Origin: CAJXVY01 sp965660355
Lineage (GTDB): Bacteria; Actinomycetota; Actinomycetes; Actinomycetales; Microbacteriaceae
NCBI GenBank assembly: GCA_965660355.1
Contig: CBFHZN010000014.1
Coordinates: 1-28,204, forward strand
Length of the DNA: 28,204 bases
Direction: 5' to 3'
The stretch's first letter is position 1, and each line of letters begins with the position of its first letter. The notes beneath the pieces are model-generated. The model was not told where the DNA came from. It worked only from the letters and a program-made list of their open reading frames with translations, and did not search any database. The position numbers were made by a program, and so were the translations under genes. Shown here piece by piece: positions 15,324-22,942 of this stretch.

Positions 15324-16251
15324 TAGCTGATTCAGCAACAGCCTTATAAGCATCCCCGAGTGTCCAACCTGCAGCCATAAAGGCCTGTGGGGCTAGAGAG
15401 GTCTCAGTGAGGCCTGGAATAACGGATGCCTCTAAGAACCAGGGTTGGTTGTTTTGATCAATAACCAAATCGATGCGACCAAAAACACCCAGACTCAGAG
15501 CTTCGTGTGCCTTTATTGCCATTTCAGAGGCTTTTTGTGAAATTCTGGGGTCAAGCCTTGCTGGGGCGTAAAAAGTCGTCTCACCGGGGATATAACGCTC
15601 TTCGTAGCCGAATTTGCCACTATCTGCGATGATCTCAACAGCTGGAAGTGCTTCAAGCCCATTCCCAAAATCAACAACGGTGATTGCTAACTCAGTTCCG
15701 CCAATAAATTTCTCTATCAAAACTTCGTCACAGTAGGCATATGCCTCCACCATTGACTTACCTAGTTCCTTGGCGGTTTCAGATTTGTTTACACCCTGAG
15801 CGGAGCCACCCTCAATAGGTTTTGTGATCAGTGGAAATCCAATGCTCTCACTCACAACATCCAATACAGACTTAGCATTGAGCTGTTTGAAGGTGTTTTT
15901 GGGTAGGGCAATCCAAGCTGGGGTTTGGATGTTTTGATTTTGAACCAAGGTTTTGGCGGTTGCTTTGTTCCAGACGCTTTTTGCGTTTTCGCTATTCGCA
16001 CCGACGTAAGCAACACCTAACATCTCTAGAAGTCTTTGAATGCTTCCATCTTCACCACCAGCTCCATGAAGAACCGACCAAACAAGATCGGGTTTGGTGG
16101 TTGCGACATAGTCAATCAAAAGCTCATCGGGCTCTCTGATTTCATTCTCGACCCCAGCCTCAGCCAAATGATCCGATAAACGCCTACCTGATTTCAGCGA
16201 AATATCGCGTTCAGGGGATATTCCCCCCGCAAGGATTAGTACTCTCAACAT
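15301..16251 (-). CDS. D-alanine-D-alanine ligase family ATP-grasp protein
   Basis: The family joins two D-alanines with ATP for peptidoglycan synthesis. The 316-residue protein keeps the general architecture: GGISPERDIS with Glu14, HGAGGEDGSIQ, the glycine-rich ATP loop GGSAQGV (Ser150), the omega-loop Tyr220 in EERYIPGET, and GRIDL with Arg259 and Asp261. The metal-binding segment reads LEASVIPGLTETSLAP: Glu274 is present, but the usual Asn two residues later is Ser276. The GGSxxGV and ARY-PG-T-PARL patterns resemble an actinobacterial paralogue group rather than the main Ddl. Its ATG directly follows the aminotransferase TAG, and its 3' end overlaps parB tail to tail. It could be a true Ddl or ligate a different D-amino acid. 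Confidence 0.82.
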   Translation of the reverse strand: MLRVLILAGGISPERDISLKSGRRLSDHLAEAGVENEIREPDELLIDYVATTKPDLVWSVLHGAGGEDGSIQRLLEMLGVAYVGANSENAKSVWNKATAKTLVQNQNIQTPAWIALPKNTFKQLNAKSVLDVVSESIGFPLITKPIEGGSAQGVNKSETAKELGKSMVEAYAYCDEVLIEKFIGGTELAITVVDFGNGLEALPAVEIIADSGKFGYEERYIPGETTFYAPARLDPRISQKASEMAIKAHEALSLGVFGRIDLVIDQNNQPWFLEASVIPGLTETSLAPQAFMAAGWTLGDAYKAVAESAISHQSRR

Positions 16252-17508
16252 CTACTCCGCATCAAATGTCTTGAGAAGTTCAATTTGATTGTTGATCACA
16301 GTTGAAAGCCTTTGGATACCGACAGAGACACGTTCAACAGAGGGGTGGCTAAAGCAAACCCGAAGATTGTTTTTGCCCATTCCGTTTCCATAAAAAGCTG
16401 TTCCCGGGGTGTATGCAACCAGTTCACTGACCGCCAGCGGCAACATTGCTTTTGAGTCAATCCCCTCAGGCATTGTCACCCACAGGAAAAACCCACCTTT
16501 TGGTCTTGTCGTTTCAATATCGGGCAAGTGTTTATCGATGGCCTCAATAGCAGCGTCACGCTTTTGTTTGTAGATGTCTCGGTAATTAGAAATTTGCTGT
16601 TTCCAGTCATTCACCGTCAAATATTCACTTACTAACATCTGCCCAAACATCCCAGGGGACAGAATCGCTGATTCGTTGGCCAGTGTGAGCTTTTCCCGAA
16701 TAGCTGGCGGAGCCAAGACGTATCCCACCCTGAGACCCGGAGAGAGGATTTTAGAGAAACTACCTAAATAAACAACGTGCTGCTCGCTCATTGAGCGCAT
16801 TGCATCGGGAGGAACTTCATCGAAATACAACTGCCCGTAGGGGTTGTCTTCAATGATCAAAACTCCTTCATTTTCACAAATTGAAAGAATCTCTTCTCTT
16901 CGATGTTTAGGGATTGTCACCCCGCTTGGGTTTGCAAAACTTGGCACCAGGTACAAAAGCTTTACTTTCTTGCCAATTGCTTTCAGCCTGCTGATTTCTT
17001 GTTGCAATGATTCAGGGTTCAGGCCTTCACTGTCTGTGTGCAGGTGCACCATTTCTGCTTCTTTGTGCCTGAAGATACCCACTGCGCCGACATAACTTGG
17101 GGATTCCAACAGCACAACGTCACCAGAATCTATAAAGAGATCGGCAATCAGGTCTAATCCGTGTTGACTTCCGGTGGTGACAACCAAATCCTCAGCGCTT
17201 CCGTTGATTCCCTCCAGAGCCATGATTTCAACGATTTGCTCTCGAAGCTTGGCATCACCCTGACCGCCACCATATTGCAGGGCTAAATCTCTGCGAGTTG
17301 AAAGAAGGGATTCATAGGCTTTGTTGATGCCCTCGGTGGGAAGTTCTGAAACATCGGGCATCCCACCCGCTAGGCTCACCACCTCTGGTCTTGAAACTAC
17401 CGCGAACAGAGCCCTGACTTCGCTAACGCTCAGGTTCGAGGCACGACCAGCGTAAGCCGACTTCCAATAATCGAAGTTGGTGATGCTTCCCGTGTTCGTT
17501 TCATTCAT
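16252..17508 (-). CDS. PLP-dependent class I/II aminotransferase (2-aminoadipate aminotransferase-like)
   Basis: This fold-type I aminotransferase has 418 residues from the ATG at 17506-17508; a TTG nine bases upstream is an alternative, and neither has a clear ribosome site. The PLP lysine is Lys253 in GSFSKILSPGLRVGY. Other landmarks are SLAGGMPD near the N-terminus, TTGSQHGLDL, SPSYVGA, the NPSG motif in PSFANPSGVTIP, and IIEDNPYG. This pattern matches the LysN/KAT II-like group and the aminotransferase half of MocR regulators, but there is no winged-helix domain, so it is an enzyme. The amino-acid substrate cannot be read. It lies 36 bp after trxA and directly before the D-Ala-D-Ala ligase-like gene, suggesting one transcript; a role in D-amino-acid or wall precursor supply is only a guess. 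Confidence 0.88.
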   Translation of the reverse strand: MNETNTGSITNFDYWKSAYAGRASNLSVSEVRALFAVVSRPEVVSLAGGMPDVSELPTEGINKAYESLLSTRRDLALQYGGGQGDAKLREQIVEIMALEGINGSAEDLVVTTGSQHGLDLIADLFIDSGDVVLLESPSYVGAVGIFRHKEAEMVHLHTDSEGLNPESLQQEISRLKAIGKKVKLLYLVPSFANPSGVTIPKHRREEILSICENEGVLIIEDNPYGQLYFDEVPPDAMRSMSEQHVVYLGSFSKILSPGLRVGYVLAPPAIREKLTLANESAILSPGMFGQMLVSEYLTVNDWKQQISNYRDIYKQKRDAAIEAIDKHLPDIETTRPKGGFFLWVTMPEGIDSKAMLPLAVSELVAYTPGTAFYGNGMGKNNLRVCFSHPSVERVSVGIQRLSTVINNQIELLKTFDAE

Positions 17509-17544
17509 CAGGCTCAAAGCCTAATTGCTAGATTGCCCGATTGG

Positions 17545-17862
17545 CTATAGGTACTCTTGCAATTCACTCTGAATGGCAGCTTTTGGTCTTGCGCCAACCA
17601 ACTGCTTCACAAGCTCGCCACCTTTGAAAACACCCAGCAGGGGGATTCCCGTGACGTTGTATTTCATTGCTAGATCAGGCTCGTGGTCAACATTTACCTT
17701 CACCACATCCAATTGACCCGATAGATCATTTCCTAGCTCGTCAACGATTGGTGAAACCATTCGGCATGGGCCACACCATTCGGCCCAAAAATCAACCAGC
17801 ACCGGTAGTGAATTATCTAAGACCTCTTTTTGAAAGTCTTCCGTTGTTACATCTCTTGCCAT
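17545..17862 (-). CDS. trxA: Thioredoxin
   Basis: This 105-residue thioredoxin reduces protein disulfides in the cytosol using electrons from TrxB. The active site WCGPC has Cys30 and Cys33. Asp24 in VDFWAEW and the cis-proline segment TGIPLLGVF are present. The start is ATG at 17860-17862, with a strong GGAGG six bases upstream. The frame is open further upstream but overlaps the end of trxB and adds no family sequence. The gap to trxB is 22 bp, and the pair is surely co-transcribed. Confidence 0.97.
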   Translation of the reverse strand: MARDVTTEDFQKEVLDNSLPVLVDFWAEWCGPCRMVSPIVDELGNDLSGQLDVVKVNVDHEPDLAMKYNVTGIPLLGVFKGGELVKQLVGARPKAAIQSELQEYL

Positions 17863-17884
17863 TTTTTTCCTCCAAATACTTTGT

Positions 17885-18805
17885 TTAGTGTCCAGCCAGG
17901 TAGTGCTCTGCGTCAAGTGCTGCAACACATCCGCTTCCCGCTGCTGTAATTGCTTGACGATATGTTGGGTCAATTACGTCACCGGCAGCAAAAACACCGG
18001 GAAGGGTTGTTTTGGATGTTCTGCCATCCACCTTGATGAACTTCTCTTGGTCCAACTCCAGCTGCTCTTCAAATAATCCAGTTCTGGGGTCAGAGCCGAT
18101 AGCAATAAACAATCCCTGTATCTCGAGCTCTTTTTTCTCACCAGTGACCGTGTCATTTAGGGTCACGCCCTCTAACTTGCCCTCACCATGCAACTCAGCT
18201 ATCTCGCTGTTGTAAATAAATTCAATCTTTGGATTATCAAACGACCTCTGTTGCATGGTTTTCGATGCTTTTAGGCTGTCACGACGGTGAATCACATAGA
18301 CCTTGTCGGCGAACTTTGTCAAAAAGTTTGCCTCTTCCATCGCTGAGTCCCCACCACCTACAACGGCAATGGTTTTTTCTCTGAAGAAAAAGCCATCACA
18401 GGTCGCACACCAGCTGACTCCGTGGCCGGATAACTCTTTTTCTTTTGGAAGTCCCAATTCTCGATAGGCGGCACCGGTTGAAATAATCACGGTCTTTGCC
18501 TCAATGGATTCTCCACCGCCAGTTTTTATTACTTTGGTGTCTCCTTTTAGCTGAACATCCACAACATCATCAAACATGATCTCTGTTCCAAAACGCTCTG
18601 CCTGAGCTTGGAAATCGGTCATCAAGTCTGGTCCCATGGTTCCTGTCGGGAACCCTGGATAGTTTTCAACCTCGGTGGTTTTCATCAACTCCCCACCAGG
18701 CTCGACACTGGATGCGATTAGAAGTGGCTTTAGCTCAGCCCTTGCCGCATAAATAGCAGCTGTGTAGCCAGCTGGACCCGAACCGATGATTACTACTTCT
18801 CGCAT
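17885..18805 (-). CDS. trxB: Thioredoxin reductase
   Basis: TrxB is an FAD enzyme that passes electrons from NADPH to thioredoxin. The 306-residue protein has the FAD-binding GSGPAG (8-13), the redox pair CATC (Cys133, Cys136) in SWCATCDGFFF, the NADPH-binding VVGGGDSAMEEA (about 147-158), and the C-terminal FAD motif GVFAAGDVIDPTYRQ. The start is ATG with GGAG upstream. A good promoter with a dyad in its spacer lies at 18829-18856. In mycobacteria sigM and its regulator lie between murJ and trxB; here nothing does. Confidence 0.97.
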   Translation of the reverse strand: MREVVIIGSGPAGYTAAIYAARAELKPLLIASSVEPGGELMKTTEVENYPGFPTGTMGPDLMTDFQAQAERFGTEIMFDDVVDVQLKGDTKVIKTGGGESIEAKTVIISTGAAYRELGLPKEKELSGHGVSWCATCDGFFFREKTIAVVGGGDSAMEEANFLTKFADKVYVIHRRDSLKASKTMQQRSFDNPKIEFIYNSEIAELHGEGKLEGVTLNDTVTGEKKELEIQGLFIAIGSDPRTGLFEEQLELDQEKFIKVDGRTSKTTLPGVFAAGDVIDPTYRQAITAAGSGCVAALDAEHYLAGH

Positions 18806-18828
18806 TTTTACTCCAATGCCTTGTGGGC

Positions 18829-18856
18829 GTTATATAGACGTTTGTCTATGTATCAA
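18829..18856 (-). promoter_or_regulatory. trxB promoter with an operator-like dyad in the spacer
   Basis: On the minus strand TTGATA (18851-18856) and TATAAC (18829-18834) are 16 bp apart; each matches the housekeeping consensus at five of six positions. The spacer is occupied by the inverted repeat ATAGAC-gttt-GTCTAT (18834-18849), with two further pairs at its outer ends. A repressor binding there would block RNA polymerase, so redox- or stress-responsive control of trxBA is plausible; the regulator is unknown. Confidence 0.6.
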
Positions 18857-18874
18857 ACTAGCACACGCTAGTTT
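18855..18874. repeat. Perfect inverted repeat across the murJ stop codon
   Basis: AAACTAGC and GCTAGTTT form an 8-bp stem around a 4-nt loop (18863-18866). It includes the murJ stop codon and touches the trxB -35. It has the shape of a short terminator for murJ but no T-run, so partial termination or protein binding are both possible. Confidence 0.5.
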
Positions 18875-20514
18875 TCATTCCTTCTTCTTATTTCAACTAA
18901 AAACTTAGTAACAATTCCGTGTTCTGGAAGCCTAAGCGCCCTAATTAGGAACAAATAGCTGATTACCATCAGCAAGCTAACAGCCACACTCCCTAACCCA
19001 GCGTTTAACTGGCTGGCCAATAACCAGCCTGATTCACTCAGACCACCAAGCTGATCAAGCAGCAGATAACCAATTGCCCCGGCAATGAGTGAAGCCATCA
19101 CCGAACGCAAAAGATTCAAAAGCAACCCCTTTGGTCTCCAATTGATCTTTGATCTCAATAAAAACCCGGCTAGTAGCAACTGAACAGTGATCGTTGATGC
19201 TGTCACAAGCGATAACCCAACAACCAACCACTGTTTTTCTAAAACATTTAGAAGCACAATCGCACCCAAGATATGTAGACCAACCTGCACGGTTGTGAAC
19301 AAAAACGGTGTTTTTGTGTCCTCCAGAGCAAAAAATGCTCTTTGCAACATGTGAACCAAACTAAAGGGCAATAACCCAATGGCGAGTGCCATGATTACAT
19401 TTCCAAGCGCTTGCGCCTCGTCAAAACCTGGGGAGAAAACTCGTCCAAGGGGGTAGGACAGAACCATAAGCCCAGCTGTAGCAAGCGACATGAAAATAAT
19501 GATTAACCGAATAGCGACTAATAAATCAGCCTTCATGGAGGCCATGTCGTTATTTGATGCGGCATTGGAAATTCTTGTGTAGTAGGCGGTTGCAACACTG
19601 ACTGTGACTATTGAATGCGGAAGCATGAAAATAAGCCACGCAATCGCAGCGGCTGCAACACTGGCGATCACCACTCCCTCTGCTCGGGCTTCAGCGGCGC
19701 TGGATGCAACATTGGTTTGCACCAGTGCACCAACCTGGCTAATTAGCACCATTGCGAATGACCAGGAGGCTGTTTTTAGACCAGCACCTATTCCATAGCC
19801 CTTGAATCTAAAATTTAGTGAGAGTTTTAAACCAATCCGTTTCCAGAAAAACAGCAAAATCAGTGCTTGGGAGGCAACGCCAGCTGTGGCAGAACCTGCC
19901 AATAAAGCTATTTGTTCGCCACCCCAGGCGGTAATCGCCCGTTCACCCTCGGCATCCGCTCCAAACACCCAAATAAACACACCAAGCCCAGCAATGGAGA
20001 CCAGGTTATTTAGGGCCGGAGCCCACATAAATGGACCAAAGGCGCTTCTGGAATTGAGCACCTCACCAAACACCGAATAAAGCCCATAGAAAAACAACTG
20101 TGGGATTGTCCAATAGGCAAAGGCGGTGGCCAAAGCCACCTGAGAATCACTCCAACCGGTTGTATAAAGCCCGATCATCGCTGGAGCGGCAATGGTTGCG
20201 ATTGCGCCAATTACAAAAAACGAAAGAAGCGCCAAGGTCGCAAACCTGTCGATGTAGCCTCGGCCATCATCTTTCATCTTTCTGGCTTTGATTAGCTGTG
20301 GAACCAAGATGGCATTCAAAACACCACCCATAATCAGCGCATAAACGTTATTGGGTAATTGGTTGGCAACACCGAATGCATCGGCAGCATCGGTAGTCAC
20401 ACCAATGGCAAAAGCTAAAAGAATTGCCCGGACAAAGCCCAAAGCTCTTGAAAAAACAGTTCCGCTGGCCATCCAGAAACTGGAACGACCAACTGCGGGA
20501 CCAAGATCAGTCAT
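18868..20514 (-). CDS. murJ: Lipid II flippase MurJ (MviN family)
   Basis: MurJ moves lipid II across the membrane for wall assembly. I choose the ATG at 20512-20514 (548 residues), which overlaps the upstream stop by 8 nt (ATGACTGA) and begins at the conserved region (SSFWMASGTVFSRALGFVRA). The upstream open extension is not family-like. The protein is almost wholly hydrophobic helices, consistent with about 14 membrane spans. The MurJ landmark near the start is seen as FGVANQLPNNVYALIMGGVL followed by AILVPQL. The C-terminus is short and basic; the long cytoplasmic pseudokinase extension of mycobacterial MurJ is absent. It occupies the usual place next to trxB, downstream of the NUDIX gene. 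Confidence 0.92.
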   Translation of the reverse strand: MTDLGPAVGRSSFWMASGTVFSRALGFVRAILLAFAIGVTTDAADAFGVANQLPNNVYALIMGGVLNAILVPQLIKARKMKDDGRGYIDRFATLALLSFFVIGAIATIAAPAMIGLYTTGWSDSQVALATAFAYWTIPQLFFYGLYSVFGEVLNSRSAFGPFMWAPALNNLVSIAGLGVFIWVFGADAEGERAITAWGGEQIALLAGSATAGVASQALILLFFWKRIGLKLSLNFRFKGYGIGAGLKTASWSFAMVLISQVGALVQTNVASSAAEARAEGVVIASVAAAAIAWLIFMLPHSIVTVSVATAYYTRISNAASNNDMASMKADLLVAIRLIIIFMSLATAGLMVLSYPLGRVFSPGFDEAQALGNVIMALAIGLLPFSLVHMLQRAFFALEDTKTPFLFTTVQVGLHILGAIVLLNVLEKQWLVVGLSLVTASTITVQLLLAGFLLRSKINWRPKGLLLNLLRSVMASLIAGAIGYLLLDQLGGLSESGWLLASQLNAGLGSVAVSLLMVISYLFLIRALRLPEHGIVTKFLVEIRRRNEN

Positions 20515-21016
20515 TGGGCCTGCTTCTAAGTGATGTTCTGACAATTCCAGCAACCAGCAAAACAGACAGAAGACCTATAAACACCGCTAACAGAATCCCT
20601 TCAACATCGCGGTTGATGTTTACAACAAGAGTCTCTGGTCCAGAAATTCTTTGCCCTGTTGAATCGTTTATCCAGACCAAAACCTCTACCTGTCCATTGG
20701 CCAGTGCGGTGGCGGGTAACTCAGCGTTGATCGCACTCTGCGCACCGACACTGACAGGGGTTCTAGCGGGGACTTCGAGCTTGGCACTGGTTGCTCTGGC
20801 ACCAAGCTCCAAATCCATTCGCTCATTGGTTTCATTGATTATTGCCACCGGCAAGTTCGAATCAACACTCACCAGGTTGATATCACTTCCGGGAACGATT
20901 CTGATTGGGTCGGAGCTATCCGCATTGGCATTCAAAGACGCAACCACACTTGCGGGCACACTTGCCACGCTTACGACTATTAGCAACAGTGCTAAAAATC
21001 TAGTCTTTTTGGCCAT
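20507..21016 (-). CDS. Small exported membrane-anchored protein at the DUF6049 position
   Basis: This 169-residue protein has an N-terminal signal-type segment (residues 4-26, rich in L, V and A, with AXA-like sites around NADS). An extracytoplasmic beta-rich domain follows (about 33-135; strands such as DINLVSVDSNLPVAII and QVEVLVWI). A single membrane helix lies at about 141-160, ahead of a basic tail (RTSLRSRPND). Its position between the NUDIX gene and murJ corresponds to the large DUF6049 protein (Rv3909, about 800 residues), but it is about one fifth of that size. The end-plus-helix arrangement matches the C-terminal part of such proteins. No enzymatic motif is visible. Its ATG shares a base with the NUDIX stop, and its own stop overlaps murJ, so it is probably linked to wall biogenesis. 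Confidence 0.75.
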   Translation of the reverse strand: MAKKTRFLALLLIVVSVASVPASVVASLNANADSSDPIRIVPGSDINLVSVDSNLPVAIINETNERMDLELGARATSAKLEVPARTPVSVGAQSAINAELPATALANGQVEVLVWINDSTGQRISGPETLVVNINRDVEGILLAVFIGLLSVLLVAGIVRTSLRSRPND

Positions 21017-21459
21017 TACTCAATTATCTCCATTGCCAACTGAGCCATTTTCCGCTCGTTTTCATGAGCTAAAACATCTTGCAGGTTTTTTAGTTCAACC
21101 CATTGAGTATCAATGACCTCCCCGGCCGGGTCATTCAAGGCATCCAAATCGCCACCAGTCTGGGTCATCAGAAAATGATGCACGGTTTTTGAAATTCGCT
21201 TATTGCCAACTTTGAAGCGATAGCTAATACTCCCAAGCTTTTTTATGATCTTGGCTTCTAATCCGGTCTCTTCAAAAACTTCTCGAATAGCGGCTTGTTC
21301 CAATGTTTCGTTGTTTTCTGGGTGACCTTTAGGAATGCACCAATCAACTCTGCCACCTCTGTTTTTATGAGAAATCAGGGCAACCAGCCCTGGATCCGCA
21401 CTAGAAATCACCAAACCCCCCGCGCTTACCTCGCGGATATTCTGGCGACCAAGTTTCAT
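21016..21459 (-). CDS. NUDIX hydrolase
   Basis: This 147-residue protein has a complete Nudix box (residues 45-67): Gly45, Glu51, then REVFEETGL with the catalytic glutamates 60, 63 and 64. It opens with VSAGGLVI, the typical first strand of the fold. The family hydrolyses nucleoside diphosphates linked to another moiety; the substrate is unknown. The homologue at this place in mycobacteria is MutT4 (Rv3908), divergent from pcnA exactly as here. The start is ATG preceded by TTGAGGT. Only 53 bp separate it from pcnA, so both promoters must be packed into that gap or overlap the genes. Confidence 0.92.
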   Translation of the reverse strand: MKLGRQNIREVSAGGLVISSADPGLVALISHKNRGGRVDWCIPKGHPENNETLEQAAIREVFEETGLEAKIIKKLGSISYRFKVGNKRISKTVHHFLMTQTGGDLDALNDPAGEVIDTQWVELKNLQDVLAHENERKMAQLAMEIIE

Positions 21460-21498
21460 ACCTCAACTCTACTTCGCCAAATTTCTTGAGTGGCTATG

Positions 21499-21512
21499 GC
21501 AAGCTAGCTTGC
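21499..21512. repeat. Perfect 14-bp palindrome abutting the pcnA start codon
   Basis: GCAAGCTAGCTTGC is identical to its reverse complement and ends one base before the pcnA ATG at 21513, in the gap between the divergent NUDIX and pcnA genes. It could be an operator for both genes. It occupies the place where a pcnA ribosome site would be expected. Confidence 0.6.
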
Positions 21513-22931
21513 ATGCAAACCGTAGCCGATGCGCTTGCCAATCTGGAAAGCTCAACCTCATCGCCAATTCTTAGCAAACTGGGCGAAAAGTTCGTCGCAG
21601 CCGGTTTTGAGATTGCTTTGGTGGGGGGACCTGTCAGGGATGCTTTTCTGGGAAGAATCTCACCAGATTTAGATTTCACCACCAATGCCTACCCCGATGA
21701 CATTTTGAAAATCCTCAAGGGCTGGGCAACCAACACCTGGGATGTTGGACGTGAGTTTGGAACCATTGCAGCCACCATTGAAGGCGAGCAGGTGGAGATA
21801 ACCACCTATCGAGCAGACAGCTATGACAAAAAAACCCGCAAACCAACAGTCGAGTTCGGCGATGATTTAGAAAGCGATTTGATCCGCCGAGATTTTGCGG
21901 TGAATTCAATGGCGCTGAGACTTCCCGAGAGAGTATTTGTTGATCCTCACGGGGGCCTGCAGGATCTGCTGGATAAAAAGCTGAAAACCCCAACTGATCC
22001 AGAGATTAGCTTCAGCGATGACCCCCTAAGGATGATGCGGGCCTGCCGTTTTGCCGCTCAACTGGGGTTCGATATTGATATCGACACCTTTCAGGCGATG
22101 AGTTCAATGGCTAAACGCATTGAGATCATTTCGATGGAGCGAATCAGAGATGAACTAACAAAGCTTTTGCTTTCTGATCAGCCAAGACTCGGTCTAACAG
22201 CTTTGGTGGATTCAGGACTCGCTGATTTGGTGTTGCCTGAATTACCAGCATTGAAATTAGAAGCGGATGAGCACCACCACCACAAAGATGTCTATCAACA
22301 TACTCTGACTGTTTTAGAGCAGGCGATTGATTACGAGGCTGATTACGGTTTCGAAAAAGATTTAATTTCACGAATGGCGGCTTTATTGCATGACATTGGG
22401 AAACCAGCCACTAGGAGATTAGAACCTGGCGGGGCTGTGACGTTTTATCATCACGACATTGTTGGTTCAAAGCTTGCAAAAAAGCGTCTCAAAGAGCTCC
22501 GCTTTGATAACGACACCATCAAGGCTGTTTCATTGCTTATTGAATTGCATCTGAGGTTTTTTGGCTATAGCGATCAGCAGTGGAGTGACAGTGCTGTCAG
22601 GCGATACGTCAGAGACGCAGGTGAGCAACTAACCCGTTTGCATATCCTGACAAGAAGTGATGTCACCACCAGAAATAAACGCAAAGCCGAAAGGCTCTCA
22701 TTTGCTTATGACGATTTAGAGAAGCGCATCGCAGAGATAAGTGAAAAAGAAGAACTCAATTCGATGCGGCCAGATTTGAATGGCGAACAAATCATGCAGA
22801 TTTTAGAGATAGAAGCGGGACCTGAAGTTGGTAAGGCCTATAAGTATTTATTGGAACTTCGGATTGAAAACGGCCCGCTTGGCGAACAGGAAGCCAAAAA
22901 ACGCTTGCTCGAATGGTGGTCTGCTCGCTAG
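21513..22931 (+). CDS. pcnA: CCA-adding tRNA nucleotidyltransferase
   Basis: This enzyme adds or repairs the 3' CCA of tRNAs, which matters here because the two tRNAs in the window do not encode CCA. From the ATG at 21513 it has 472 residues. The class II nucleotidyltransferase head is seen as LVGGPVRDAFLGR (37-49) and DLDFTTNA with Asp52 and Asp54. Next come SDLIRRDFAVNSMA and the RRF-like DDPLRMMRACRFAAQLGF. An HD-type domain follows (HHHHKDVYQHTLTVLEQA and LLHDIGKPATR), as in Actinobacteria. There is no Shine-Dalgarno sequence before the ATG; a 14-bp palindrome sits there, so the transcript may be leaderless. The TTG nine codons upstream has no ribosome site either. Confidence 0.95.
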   Translation: MQTVADALANLESSTSSPILSKLGEKFVAAGFEIALVGGPVRDAFLGRISPDLDFTTNAYPDDILKILKGWATNTWDVGREFGTIAATIEGEQVEITTYRADSYDKKTRKPTVEFGDDLESDLIRRDFAVNSMALRLPERVFVDPHGGLQDLLDKKLKTPTDPEISFSDDPLRMMRACRFAAQLGFDIDIDTFQAMSSMAKRIEIISMERIRDELTKLLLSDQPRLGLTALVDSGLADLVLPELPALKLEADEHHHHKDVYQHTLTVLEQAIDYEADYGFEKDLISRMAALLHDIGKPATRRLEPGGAVTFYHHDIVGSKLAKKRLKELRFDNDTIKAVSLLIELHLRFFGYSDQQWSDSAVRRYVRDAGEQLTRLHILTRSDVTTRNKRKAERLSFAYDDLEKRIAEISEKEELNSMRPDLNGEQIMQILEIEAGPEVGKAYKYLLELRIENGPLGEQEAKKRLLEWWSAR

Positions 22932-22934
22932 GCT
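22905..22934 (+). promoter_or_regulatory. Candidate promoter of the rpsF operon
   Basis: TTGCTC (22905-22910) and TAGGCT (22929-22934) are 18 bp apart at the end of pcnA, predicting a start near 22941, just before the structured rpsF leader. The -10 match is moderate. Confidence 0.4.
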
Positions 22935-22942
22935 ATCTAAGT

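Noticed and set aside
17863..17973. A 37-codon N-terminal extension of trxA
   Set aside because: It overlaps the end of trxB and adds no thioredoxin sequence; GGAGG lies just before the ATG at 17862.
20515..20553. A 13-codon extension of murJ
   Set aside because: It lies within the preceding gene, while the ATG at 20514 fits the family start and the overlap pattern.
20424..21116. A 230-codon plus-strand frame across murJ, the small exported protein and NUDIX
   Set aside because: It crosses three coupled genes on the other strand and has low-complexity Ser/Thr/Leu composition typical of an antisense shadow.
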